From Leuctra nigra (taxonomy: Eukaryota > Arthropoda > Insecta > Plecoptera > Leuctridae), in the NCBI GenBank assembly GCA_934045905.1, contig OW203763.1:48038775-48102774 (forward strand): a stretch of DNA of 64,000 nucleotides, in the 5' to 3' direction. The translations under genes and the position numbers were made by a program. The notes beneath the pieces are model-generated. The model saw only the letters and a program-made list of their open reading frames with translations. It did not search any database and was not told the origin of the DNA. Every line of letters begins with the position of its first letter. Position 1 is the first letter of the stretch. Of the stretch, positions 12,399-23,631 are shown piece by piece.

Positions 12399-13735
12399 AT
12401 GAGCCGAGGATGTAACACTTCGGTGGAAGAAATGCAGGCAATTCACCCATTATTTATACCTTAACCATACTCAAGTTGCCTTGCCAAACCATGAACCGGT
12501 TCTTGTTGTCACTTCAGTCATCTTTCACACCATTTACATGGAAATTGTGCCATCCTTTTAATTGTTGTCAGATCAAAATGATCAAAACTTGTTAATGGTT
12601 GATCTGTTCGTTCATTGAGCGATCATTGAACGAATTTAGTGCCATCTGCTAGCATGAAAGCTTTTTATTCTAGCCTCGTAATAATTTGCTGGTTATCTAA
12701 TTACCAAAGAGTGCAAGTAGATGCTGTTGGGATGGCAGGGAAATGACACCAAATGGTAGTGGAGCCAAGAGTCCGTAGTGGGCAAGCCTGGTCTGAGTTC
12801 AGCTACTAGAATAGCTGCTGTCCTGAGAAAGACTTTTGATAATAAAAATTACTAAATAACAAGTTGTTAAATATTGTTACAAATACCCATTGTTGATAAA
12901 AATTTCAGATAACTTAGTCAGTTTGAAGAAAAGGCTCAATACCTACCCAATGTACATAGACACAAATTACATTACATTTACAATACATTGTAGTAAATGC
13001 TAGAATACGATGATACATGACCACTTTTGTAGAACACCTCTTAGTATCGCTTCGTTTCATTCGGAACACGGCATAAAATAATCGAAGGACAGCATTACGA
13101 TATGCCGCTTATTTTTATAGTGTATCGATATTATTAATTTTGCCACATATGGCTGTGTGTATTGGGCTAGTTGGGTGACACACAACGTACACCCAACAAT
13201 ACAATTTTAGCATTCACTTAGTTCTACTCTAGCCATACTTAGTCTTCCTCTAATTGTAGAAAATTATCTAAATTAGCTAGAAAGTAGATTTTTTTGAGCC
13301 AAGCAGCTGGTTTTCAAGGCATCCAGGGGTGATGCAAGGAAAGACAAAAATGTTGCCTTATTACCCTGCGCCAATTGTTTCTTTGAAAGGTTTCAATAAA
13401 ATGAAACTTGATCAAGATTAGGATTTGACTACTCCTGACTTACTGTTCATCTGCAGTGCCTGCGCAATACGCAATAACATGCAATAATCTAAGCTATGAT
13501 GACAGCTTGCTTTGAGCATCCGCATGTACCCTACTAACTACATACTTAGGTATAGACTAGTAACCATGTAGTGCGGAAGCCATGACAAACTAGCTGCAGT
13601 CACGTCCAACTCCAAGACAAATAGAACAAATCACAACTGAATCATTTCAGAGAAGAGAGTTGATTGCTCGCTAACTTCATTGTATGGCATTTTGTCCGTA
13701 ACAATATTGTCATTGTGATACTAATATTTTTTATT

Positions 13736-13757
13736 TATTATTATTATTATTATTATT
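13736..13757. repeat. TTA trinucleotide microsatellite
   Basis: Seven consecutive TTA units in a non-coding stretch. Confidence 0.9.
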
Positions 13758-15461
13758 AATCTGATAGAATGTTAATGTATTGTTTCTGTGTTGATTGAGC
13801 CAAGATTTTGTTTTGTTGATCTACCACGTACATCCAATGATGTTCGGATGCTACAATGAGGGTTGTTGCACTAGACCAACGTTAACATAACTCAGCTTTT
13901 GTATTTATTAATCCTAGGTAATTGTCCTGCACTTCCTACTGCCTCCTCACCATGCTCATTTCATTCACTCTCGAATTAGACTGCATTAGAGTCTAGACAG
14001 TTTTTCAAATGAGTTTGAATTTTCGCTATCAAGACTGGGAGAAACGATTTGCTTCATATTATTCATATTTTTTTGTAGCGGAGAAAGAAGTCTATCATAC
14101 TGTTTCACAATGTTCTGTATAAAGGAATTCACACAGGTTATTCTTTACCGTGGTGAAATCTAAAATATTTTCAATTTCTCATGAATTGTTGCAAATCCAT
14201 TGATGGCCAAGCTAAATGTGTTTACATGAATTCACATTGCCATTCCTTCTTCATTAAACTTTATCTCATAGATGATATTTGAAACCCTAAAATTTTAAAG
14301 TTTATAATTATTTGTAATAATTTGTGGTATTAATTTGTCATAAATATCTTTTTATGGTGTTATTGAGAGATTTCTCACGGTCAACCCGAATACTCATAGG
14401 AACATGAAAGGTACCTACTTCGTACTTCACATTGCACATTACCCGGCCATCAAATTATATTTACATAAGTCCTCTACTAATTACTGCGGAACTGAGAGTG
14501 CTGAAAGAACCTTTTAGTTGTTGCCAATCACATAAAAAATTAGCTCAAGAAATATTTTTAGGAACTTGTAGACTTGTTCAACTTTTTTAAGATTTCAAAT
14601 ATTATCTATGAAAAAGGCTTACATTAGCCATTAGCCTTACATTATGGGATGGCCATACCTAGTAAAATACCATATTCTAAATACACCTTTTCCAACAAAA
14701 AAAATGGTTTTATAAGACAGGAGTAAATTTTTGTTAAGGCAGCACAATGGACAACTAGACGTGAACCATTTCTTAACTATTTAAAAAGAAATGCAAAACG
14801 ATACATTTAACAATGCTATCTCTAGAATGTTGGAAGAGTCATACTAATAATACCAAAACCACATCTTGAATGAAATAGAACTCGATGACATTTGGGAAAA
14901 TAAACAAATGTGTGACATGGACCAAAGGTCCAATAAGATGCTCATTATGGTGCAAAATGAGATTTTTCGTTTAGTAAGCTGATCACTTTATCGAGAATAT
15001 TAAGCACTTAATTGCCAAATACACAATTCTTTAAATTTAATATTGAAATCGATAATTATGAGATGAACGGCGCTTAAAATACAATTTTAAACTGATTTTT
15101 ACTGCTGATTTAAAAAATAATAATATAGTAAAAGAAATATAAAATAACGTTTTTATGCATTATAAGTATAACATTGATTATAGCGATAACTAGGAACTAC
15201 CCACTGCATTATTATAATCAGTACCTACTTACGCAAACATTACTATACAAATACACCGCAAAAAAAATTGCAGTGCAATACTAATTTACACATCACGTAC
15301 AAGCCCTAAAATCTACAATAATAACCAGATCTGGTAAGTAAACTTGTCGAAACTCCCTTGAAAACGATAAAAATTCAAATTTTCAAAAATCAAGTTTATG
15401 GAGGCTATAGATACGCAAATATGTGGTTCAAAACAAACACAAAATTACTTTATATTAGCAG

Positions 15462-16038
15462 CAGGGTGCGAATTGTTCAATTTTCAGAGGGGGGGAAAGG
15501 AAAAATTAAAATTCCGAGTATGTTGGGAAATATAGCAAAGGTAAAAAATACGATTGTCCACGAAAACAATGGGGGGTCTGGGGGGAGGACCCCCCAGTAC
15601 CACGCGGGTCCGGGGCGCATAACCCCGGGAAATTTTGAATTTCAAGATTAGATTTGGTGCATTTCTAAGCGATTTGTACACTATTTTTTGCCATTTGTCG
15701 TGATGACATCACGACGAAATGGTGTTATAAAAGAGGATTTGCTTTTAATTTAAAAGGGATATCAGAATTGGTGGGCAAGCAAAATAAATCTTGGAATTAA
15801 TAAATCTTATCAAATACAGGTTATTTGCTACTAAGGCAATCTGACAGGTTTTGTGTGACAATTTATTTTTATAATTCTAGATTTATTTAAGAAAAAAGTA
15901 GGTATTGTTTTGTTGATTAAAAGTCAACCATTTTTACAGAGGGGGGGAAAACTCTATCCCCCCCCTGGGAGGAAACAGAGCCGGGGATGAGAAAACCAGA
16001 GGGGGGGGGGGGAATCCCCCCCATCAATTCGCACCCTG
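15462..16038. mobile_element. hAT-type MITE, CAGGGTGCG family, copy 1 (577 bp)
   Basis: Ends CAGGGTGCGAATTG and CAATTCGCACCCTG. The flanking 8-bp duplication is ATTAGCAG (15454-15461 and 16039-16046). The interior has G- and C-runs, palindromic CCCCGGGA-type blocks and a symmetric TTTGTCGTGATGACATCACGACGAAA core. Both strands show open frames caused by low complexity; no transposase is present. Copy 2 lies at 44880-45461 in opposite orientation. The CAGGG terminus and 8-bp TSD place it with hAT elements. Confidence 0.95.
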
Positions 16039-16046
16039 ATTAGCAG

Positions 16047-19000
16047 GTTTCCTAATTTCCATCTTCGTGATTAACCATAAATGAATGACCTCCGGGTGAG
16101 CTCCATCTTCATGATCATGGCTAGTAACCTTACACTAACATTTCTTTTTCATATTGATTCAATTACACGTGTAAGAAATCATCCCTTACAACTGTATGTT
16201 TCCCTGATTTTCTTGAACCGAACTAACTTTTGAAAAGTGGAAGTGGATTGATTTTGCTTCAATATCAATCACAAAACAAAGAAGTCTCGATCACTTCTCA
16301 CGCTATACTAATAACAAACAAGGCAATTACAAATATATGATGATATAAAAGCACTAAACTAAACTAAGCGGATTGAAAATGAAGAATCATTAGACCGAAA
16401 CAGGATAGTGATAACGAAAATACATTTTAATAAAATAAGAGCTGTAAGAGAAGTAGAATTGTATTCCCGTGTTGAAAATTCGCGCGCGTAAAATGTACGT
16501 GCTGCGGCCAACGGAAGTTCGGAACAATAAATTCTATCAAAATTCAAAACCAACCAATCAAAAAACGAACAATCAAGAAAGAAAAGCAAATGGAATGATG
16601 AGCATGAGAGACGAATCAAAAGTCACAATAAAGAGCTGTCACAACGAAAATAATTACCTACCTTTATACCTAGGTAGATAGTAGAAGAAAGAAGAAGGTG
16701 TTCGTTCTGCGTACTTCTCTAATTTTTATGGTAAGTTTTTAAGTAACTAATTATAATTAGTTCCAAGAAGCAATTCAGACAAATGCGAACATTTTCCTTT
16801 ATTAGAGGTTAGAAGGGTACGAGTGTGGGCACCCGATTCAAGTCTCAACAGAAAAGGTGTGAGTTGGTGTAGGTTGGTAGTAGAACCAACGACGTAAAAT
16901 GGTTCTAGACTAGTAAAAAGACTCTACGACTGAAGCCGGCCCCGCGTGAACGGCGATGTGTTCCCGGGCGAGAGCGTGTATTGATGCATTGGAGACAATG
17001 CCATATCATCGGCTAAGAATGTGCTGTTACCGCGTATTTGTAAACAATCATCTAGAAATAAAGACTAAACAACTCAACTCAACCCTTCCCACACTCAGTG
17101 CCCAAGTAGGTAAAGCATAAAATCTTCCGATTATTGGATTAGGTAGGTACTACCTACATTGTTTGCTTACAGGTAGGAGGTACCTACCTAGTTACAAACT
17201 CATATTCGGAATAATGTTGAAATTTTATCCCATTATAATGAATATATACCTACATGTAAATAATAATATTTTAGCATATTCCGTTGTAATTTTCTCAAAA
17301 ACTTGGAGATATGCGATTAAATCTCTGATTATCCAATGCGCTGCAACGTTATAGCTACTAGCGCAACACACCGCCACGTGACTCGATGTTGTTTCCCTCT
17401 CTCTCACGCATCAGCGATTCGCCCGCTACTGCTAGGCTTCACCGGCCGCTGTACTGCGGGATAGGACATTACCTTAGACTAAATAACTGTGCCTTAGACT
17501 CCAGCCCAATGAGCAACCTGTCTGTCGTAGGCCGACAGTGCCCTCTGAACGGGGCGAAGGTGAACTTCAAGCTTGAGCTTCGCCCACGCTAGGCGGCAGT
17601 GTCGACATTTTCACTGACAAAATTGTCCCCCTCCAAATTACCCTGACCGCCAATTTCAAATCGACCCCCGCTCGCCAGCCAGCAGGTTTTTCAACAAGGC
17701 CAGGGGCGGTCGGCCATCTACCTGATACTCGCGGCAGCAACTTCCGTCCCCCGCTATTGTTCTCATGTTCCTCGCCTTTCCACCCTGATGATAAACTATT
17801 CATACGCTTGGGACATTTGGAAATAATTTCAACTAAACTTGTTCAATTCCTGCGTAGATCCTGATGCTCCAAAACCCATGAAAGTTTATTGTCGCCGATA
17901 GAAATTATTGTCGCCATTATTATATTATATTTACTCTTCTTCAACAATGATACAAGGAATTAATATTTAATATAAATTGATGCGAGAATAGCTTGTGACC
18001 CGAGTTCGATCGCGCACGAGATCACAATCTTCTTTCAAATAAAAAATGGCATTAATTTATTTTCAAAACTACCTTCTCTATTGATATTTACGTACCTATT
18101 ATAGGTAGGTACCTACTCAATAACAACCTGTTATTGTCTTCAATTTTAATATCACTGTTATCCATTTATTATTTCACTCATACAATGTATTTTATTTTAT
18201 CTTCCGTGAGTTTTGCAACTAATGGCGTTAATATGATACATATTATTTCGCTGGTTACGTTTCAAACACCTTCCGAAGTGAGATATTCACTTCATTTCCA
18301 TCATTCAACGACAACCACTCCACAACGATTCCACTTCAACGATGATATACCTACACATATATTTTTTTTTACAAAATATCAAAAATTCTTTTTAAGGGGG
18401 GTTGTTTTAAGGACAAATTTGGGCATCTCCCCACCTTTTTTTCATTTTTGGGCCCACATAAAATTATAATAAAATTATAAATTTTAAGATCTTTTCTTAA
18501 AAAATTATGAAGTCTCTATCATTAACGGTAATAAAAATAAAATTGTTTTAAGAAAGCAAGGCCCACCAGAAAATGACTTTTTAAGAGGCCCGTTTCTCGG
18601 ACCCCATTCAAAATATTTTTAAAAATGCTGAAAGAGACCGAGTGTTTATTTCGGCTTCCTAACATGTATACCTACCTACCAATTGTGAACAAAATCAGGG
18701 TCGTACCCTACATAAGTTTTTCAACATTTTTTTTTGTGCTTTTGCCATGGAATTACTTATTATACTTGAGCTTTTGCAATCAAGGGGTGTTCTGTGAGGT
18801 TTGTTTCGTATCATCGTTTTTAAATCTTGTTACTGCTATGATATCAGAATTGGTATGTAATTTTGGAAAAATACAGTGAATGTTTTAGTGCCTTCCATAA
18901 CATTTTGTAAACCGTGAGGTTTCATTGCTTTTAAATGGGTTTCTCACTCCGAAAACAATATTAACTGCTAAATTGTAGCATTGGTTTTAAAGAAAAATTT

Positions 19001-19056
19001 CCTTTACACTTTGCACATATCCTCTTACATACAAACTCTCAAATGAGTTGTCTAGT
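16047..19056. other. Intergenic stretch with a GC/CpG-rich island at about 17370-17800
   Basis: The island is markedly GC- and CpG-rich. It contains a hairpin GGGCGAAG...CTTCGCCC around 17553-17586. It could be a promoter or 5' UTR, but no coding exon can be tied to it, and the frames inside lack motifs. Elsewhere there are TACC/GGTA microsatellite bits (17140-17190, 18090-18120). Confidence 0.4.
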
Positions 19057-19596
19057 GAAGGCGATGTGGCACTCAATGACTTGGGAGCCGCGCTGGAGGT
19101 GGAAGGCGATGTGGCACTCAATGACTTGGGAGCCGCGCTGGAGGTGGAAGGCGATGTGGCACTCAATGACTTGGGAGCCGCGCTAGAGGTGGAAGGCGAT
19201 GTGGCACTCAATGACTTGGGAGCCGCGCTGGAGGTGGGAGGCGTTGTGGCACACGATATCTTGGGAGCCACGCTGGAGGTGGGAGGCGTTGTGGCACACG
19301 ACATCTTGGGAGCCTCGCTGGAGGTGGGAGGCGTTGTGGCACACGACATCTTGGGAGCCGCGCTGGAGGTGGGAGGCGTTGTGGCACACGACATCTTGGG
19401 AGCCGCGCTGGAGGTGGAAGGCGATGTGGCACTCAATGACTTGGGAGCCTCGCTGGAGGTGGGAGGCGTTGTGGCACACGACATCTTGGGAGCCGCGCTG
19501 GAGGTGGAAGGCGATGTGGCACACGACATCTTGGGAGCCGCGCTGGAGGTGGGAGGCGTTGTGGCACACGATATCTTGGGAGCCGCGCTGGAGGTG
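19057..19596. repeat. Minisatellite, 12 x 45 bp
   Basis: Exactly 540 bp of head-to-tail 45-bp units. There are two diagnostic variants. A has GATGTGGCACTCAATGACTT; B has GTTGTGGCACACGACATCTT. The order is A A A A B B B B A B hybrid B, where unit 11 has the A front and the B back. Because 45 is divisible by 3, several frames stay open on both strands, giving 15-residue peptide repeats such as TSSAAPKMSCATTPP on minus. A coding role on minus is possible but there is no start context or splice evidence beyond the array. Confidence 0.95.
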
Positions 19597-21940
19597 CCAC
19601 GTTCCTTGCCTTTCACCAACATAACTGAACCTATTTTAATCTGAGGGCATGCTCATTCATCTACATGGGGGTAGTATTCTCCTAGTAGGCTAGGCAAGCA
19701 AGTTCCAAAGTGTGAGTTGGTGTAGGTACCTAGAACTTTCAGTGGCTGGTGTTATTTAGCGTAACCTAGTGCGAGACGAACGAACCGACCTCATGCCTAC
19801 GTTGTTGTGCGATATTCACATTGATTTGGACACATTAGTTGCCTACTGTGCTTGATGAATCAGCTTAGACCTAGCTGCACCATTGACACTCTATGGAATT
19901 CATGACTGCTAAAGCTGCAGCCCTGAATGCTTTCGCTGATGTCGAAGGCCACACTGCTTTCCAGATTCTGGCATTATAGAGACATATTATTAATTTTGTT
20001 GATGACCTCATCAAGTCCTCAAACTAATAATACGATGCTATCATAAGCATATTGTTTCACTGCGTCAGGCATCCCTGGAATCTGGTAAAATGTAAGAAGA
20101 TCTAAGCCGGCCGCATGAAGAATTTGACCTTGAGAAGGGGATTTGCGAGACTGTCGTCTGTAATATCTATCCAGATATTAAAAAACTAGAGGGACCCGTC
20201 ATGTAAAACATGACCAATGCGCACCAGTGGGATGCGTAAAGAAGATCAGATTGAGTTGAGATCTTTGGCAGCAGAGTGTGCGTCGTTAATAAGTTGAGTT
20301 AATACACACGTAACACCGTTAGCATGACTAAAAAGCCCAACAGAATACGAAAATAAGTAACGAAGGAAAGCAATTTATAACTATTATGGAAAAGCTATTT
20401 CAAATGAGTTTCCAAATGCACATCAGAGTATAAGTTAAAAAATTAAGAAAACATTTCGCCAGCCTTGATGCATTGTGACGACCTATTCTTCATTTGTAAT
20501 ACCAATTCATAATCCATGGTACATATTATGCTACCCCAGTAAGGATAATTTATTGTGTGGAGGTTGGGTTTCATTATATCTGTCTCTCTGATGTAGAAGG
20601 GAGGAAGTCCATTTTCTCAATTTTGCATTGCACACCATTATAATGATGTAATCAAGCTCTTCCAATTACCATTTGTTTGACTGATGTCAACATAATACAG
20701 CTATATTGGAATATTCTCTTACACAATGACTCATGTCACATATACTAAATTATGTTTTAAGAAGTCAGAAATACTGGTTTATGAGCTCACCTCAAGAATA
20801 AATGAAATGGACTTCCGACCTTCTTTAAACTTTTAAAACACGGACAAACTATCATTAGCCCATCTGCTTTTTCGATCATGACCGAATAGCAGAGAAGCAT
20901 GTACGGTCACGTGACAGCTGTCAACCAATGAGAGAACATTCTTCACGTAACTTGCTTTCTGCTGTCACTTGATATTCACTTGATATGTATATTGTAAAAA
21001 TTAAACATTGATGTTAAAAAGAGATTTAATGGACACTCCATTTTTATCATGATACCACTAATAAGAAACGATGGAAAAGTACATAAATAAATAATAAATG
21101 ATATGCATAAAACATGAAAAACTATATCGACTTTGGCTTGTTGACGGTTTCACAGCCAGCTTGAAATAAGTTTACAGGAACAAAATACGACTTTGACAGC
21201 ATTAAGTTTCTTCCCGTGAGGACGTTTTCTATGTAAATGTACCAAATTGGCCAGTTATAACGTGTTAAAGTAGATTTGTTACAAATACGAAGGAATAAGG
21301 TGTGCGTCTTAGGTGAGTTTCGGTTATTTATTTGTTCACAAAAAGCAGAAGACTTAATTTTAGACATGATGGGCAATGTAACGCCGGCCATTGAAAATAA
21401 ATAGTCTTGATAAATACCTTGAGTCGTGATGCGCGCGCAAGCGTTCCGCACAGAAGGAAGGAAGGACAGAACTGGGTAACTATAAGTAAGATAAATCACA
21501 CTGAAATCAAAATCAACTTCCTGATATTAATCTCGCTTTTGTTCTGTTTTTTATAACATAAGACATCAATGAACAATGTTAAATACAATCAAGGTTCAAT
21601 ATCCATTATTAGGTAACCTGTATACTACATTTACTTCTTTACATACAATAAAGTGTGTTACTATACAGGTAACGCCTAGGTAGATGTATTTCTCTCTTGA
21701 GTCGGGACAGCTACGAAGTAGAGGATCTTGTGTCATCTTTAAACCCTGGCTGTTTCGGACAATTGTTATCGTCAGTAGAATTGAATTTATTGAAAAAGGT
21801 AGAGTTTTTTTGTGTAGGTATCGGACAAGATCAGCAGTTTGCACCGTTATACTATTGCCTTTCTTGCCCACGACTGTTACAGAAATAGGATAATATGGAG
21901 TTGTTAACTTATTAACCTTCTGCTGCTATCAATACTAAAT
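19597..21940. other. Non-coding stretch with dispersed-repeat traces
   Basis: Contains an RT-like relic at 19900-19979 and a dispersed repeat at 20045-20145 shared with 7200-7300. No supported exon. Remaining frames have no motif. Confidence 0.5.
19900..19979 (+). pseudogene. RT-like peptide fragment, copy 1
   Basis: The frame FMTAKAAALNAFADVEGHTA followed by FQILAL and TAG matches 42218-42301 in frame, despite many third-position changes. The AFxDVEG core resembles RT motif A (AFLDIEGAF) of Jockey/R1-type LINEs. Only about 26 residues survive. Confidence 0.35.
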
Positions 21941-22458
21941 CTCCTCAACTCGACGTTTTCTATCAGCATAATCTTTCATTTTCCAATTTTTTTTTCTTGA
22001 TCTCGGTCTCTAAGTTCTTCATCATTTCCTCTTTTCTGATCATCACAAGATAGTAACTTGTCTCGGAGCTTCTCTTGAACATGAGTTCTGCTGGGCTTAC
22101 ACCTGTAGTTGAGTGTGGAGTACTGCGATAAGTAACTACCTAGATACTTCAGCAAACCTTCCTCCCAATCTTCTTTTGATGCTTGCGCAATACGAAGTCT
22201 CTTCAGTATGGAGCGATTCTGGCGTTCAATTTCCCCATCGGTTTGGGGCTACAAAGGTGTGGGTTTACCTCAGCTCAATATTATTCTCAGCACAGAACTC
22301 CTGAAATTCTTCACTGGCAAACTGTGGTCCATTGTCACATCTGATTGAGAGCGGTAAACAATATCTCGCAAAATGATTTCGTACTAGTTTTTTAATAGTC
22401 TTGTCAGCTGTAATCGATTTCATGATATCGATCTCTATGAACCGACTGTAATAATCTA
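21941..22458 (-). pseudogene. Ty3/gypsy-type integrase remnant (frameshifted)
   Basis: The minus strand encodes DYYSRFIEI, then IRCDNGPQFASEEFQEFCAE NNIE (two of the DDE-type acidic positions and the DNGPQF motif). After a frameshift and a stop near 22250 comes TDGEIERQNRSILKRLRIAQ, then EDWEEGLLKYL, and further on a RDRDQEKK...KDYADRKRRVEE block typical of the gypsy integrase C-terminal side. At least two frame disruptions make it non-functional. Its 5' side is cut at 22458, where the CATGGGCG element begins. No LTRs are visible. Confidence 0.88.
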
Positions 22459-22770
22459 CATGGGCGTCCACAGTGAGTGGCAAGGGGGGGGGGGGGGGGG
22501 GGAGGGGGCGCTTGCTGTCCCCTAGATGTCAGGAAAACATACAATTTTTCTGGTGTTTTACATATAGTTTCATTTTGTAACCAAAAAGCTAATGAGAATT
22601 GATTTCAAATCAAAGTGTAAAAAAAATAATAAATGCCCTGCGCTGCGGGGCAGGTTTGAACAGGTGCTAAATTTAACAAATATTGATTATTTCAACAAAA
22701 TACACCTCATAATGTCTCAAATCAAAATTGATTTCAAAATGTCCAAAAACCAAAATTCAATATGAAAGAT
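22459..22770 (+). mobile_element. CATGGGCG-family MITE with poly-G tract, 3'-truncated copy
   Basis: Starts CATGGGCGTCCACAG, immediately followed by a run of about 20 G (22485-22503). It then shares internal text with 30358-30700 and 63573-63947 (GTTTCATTTTGTAA, the CCCTGCG...GGGGCAG block, ATTGATTTCAAA). The right terminus is not recognisable. It interrupts the gypsy integrase remnant. Confidence 0.65.
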
Positions 22771-23202
22771 TTTAGACCATTAAATTTTCTAGCAATTTCA
22801 GTTTCTCATTTATTTTTTATTTTTTCAAAAAGTACTTGTGCAAATATTACCAAATTATACAATATTAATATTATACACTGATCTATTATACAAATTATCA
22901 TATTTTTACCATTTTCATGTTGAGTTTTTTAGAAGTTACCTAGGAGCTAAATGAAAAAAAAACTATATGATGTACAGAATTAACCCGGTGTTCAGCAATA
23001 CCCGGTTTTACGGTACCTATTTAAAGTAAAGAATTTTCTTGATCATCTTGGAATAGCTCTAGCATGAAGCACTGAAAGCTTCACAATTATGAATTTTATG
23101 TAGACGTATTTTATTTTGTTGTCATATTTACCTAATTCATGCACTTGGCTTGGGTTTGTCCATTGTTAGCATAAGAACACATTGGATGCAATAAACAATA
23201 CA

Positions 23203-23325
23203 AGCTATGCAAGTAAAAGTTTGACAGATGCAAAAATTCGCTACTCTCAGAATGAAAAGGAGCCTTTGGCTCTTGTTTGGGCCTGCAAACGTTTTCATGT
23301 ACTACACTACACGTATTTGTATGGA
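23203..23325 (+). pseudogene. Ty3/gypsy-type RNase H fragment
   Basis: The frame reads YASKSLTDAKIRYSQNEKEP, then LALVWACKRFHVLHYTYLYG. This matches the familiar RNase H segment of gypsy pol (A/SRSLTxxExxYxQxEKExLAxVWACxRFHxYLYG), with a 4-residue insertion. It is on the opposite strand from the integrase remnant, so the two are separate insertions or a rearranged copy. Confidence 0.8.
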
Positions 23326-23566
23326 AGGGCATTACCCCGTTTTACGGTACCTACCTATATAAATTTTTTTATCTCCTTGGCTATCATTAAATCTTTAAAT
23401 ATACTTAGCCGGAGCCTGAAAATAAGAACGTTTTTGACTTGGTGCTATTTTAAGCTAATTTAAATTTTCGTGGTTTAAACCAGAAAAAGATGGTTTTAAT
23501 CGCTGGTCTGGCTTTAATTACCCTGCTCACTCTGCTGCCGACTAAGACATGCTTTTGTTATTACAG

Positions 23567-23631
23567 TTCACCGACAACAAACCAAACACCGTACTACATC
23601 CAAGCAGCGCACCGGAATCACTGAAGACGAA
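23567..23631 (+). other. Likely 5' end of the FAN1 exon (5' UTR or upstream codons)
   Basis: TTTTGTTATTACAG at 23553-23566 is a strong acceptor, and from 23567 the FAN1 frame is open up to the ATG at 23632. The protein may therefore start in an upstream exon that I cannot identify, or 23632 may be the first Met in a second exon. Confidence 0.45.

Larger units (their letters stand above)
8332..15453. other. Long non-coding stretch, nothing firm
   Basis: About 7 kb of AT-rich DNA. It begins as the probable 3' UTR of the gene ending at 8331. I see no exon, TIR pair or RT motif that holds up. It contains an AT-rich microsatellite (12110-12275), a TTA run (13736-13757) and a 30-codon terminal-exon-like frame near 12309. 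The rest has no feature I can support. Confidence 0.55.

Noticed and set aside
17567..17803. 78-codon minus frame in the GC-rich island
   Set aside because: GC-rich sequence gives long frames by chance; no motif or splice partner.
19048..19644. A 198-codon plus-strand and 211-codon minus-strand repeat protein
   Set aside because: A consequence of a 45-bp minisatellite. No start context, splice sites or flanking domain supports translation.
21684..21893. 69-codon plus-strand frame near the integrase remnant
   Set aside because: No match to pol motifs; hydrophobic mixture typical of chance.
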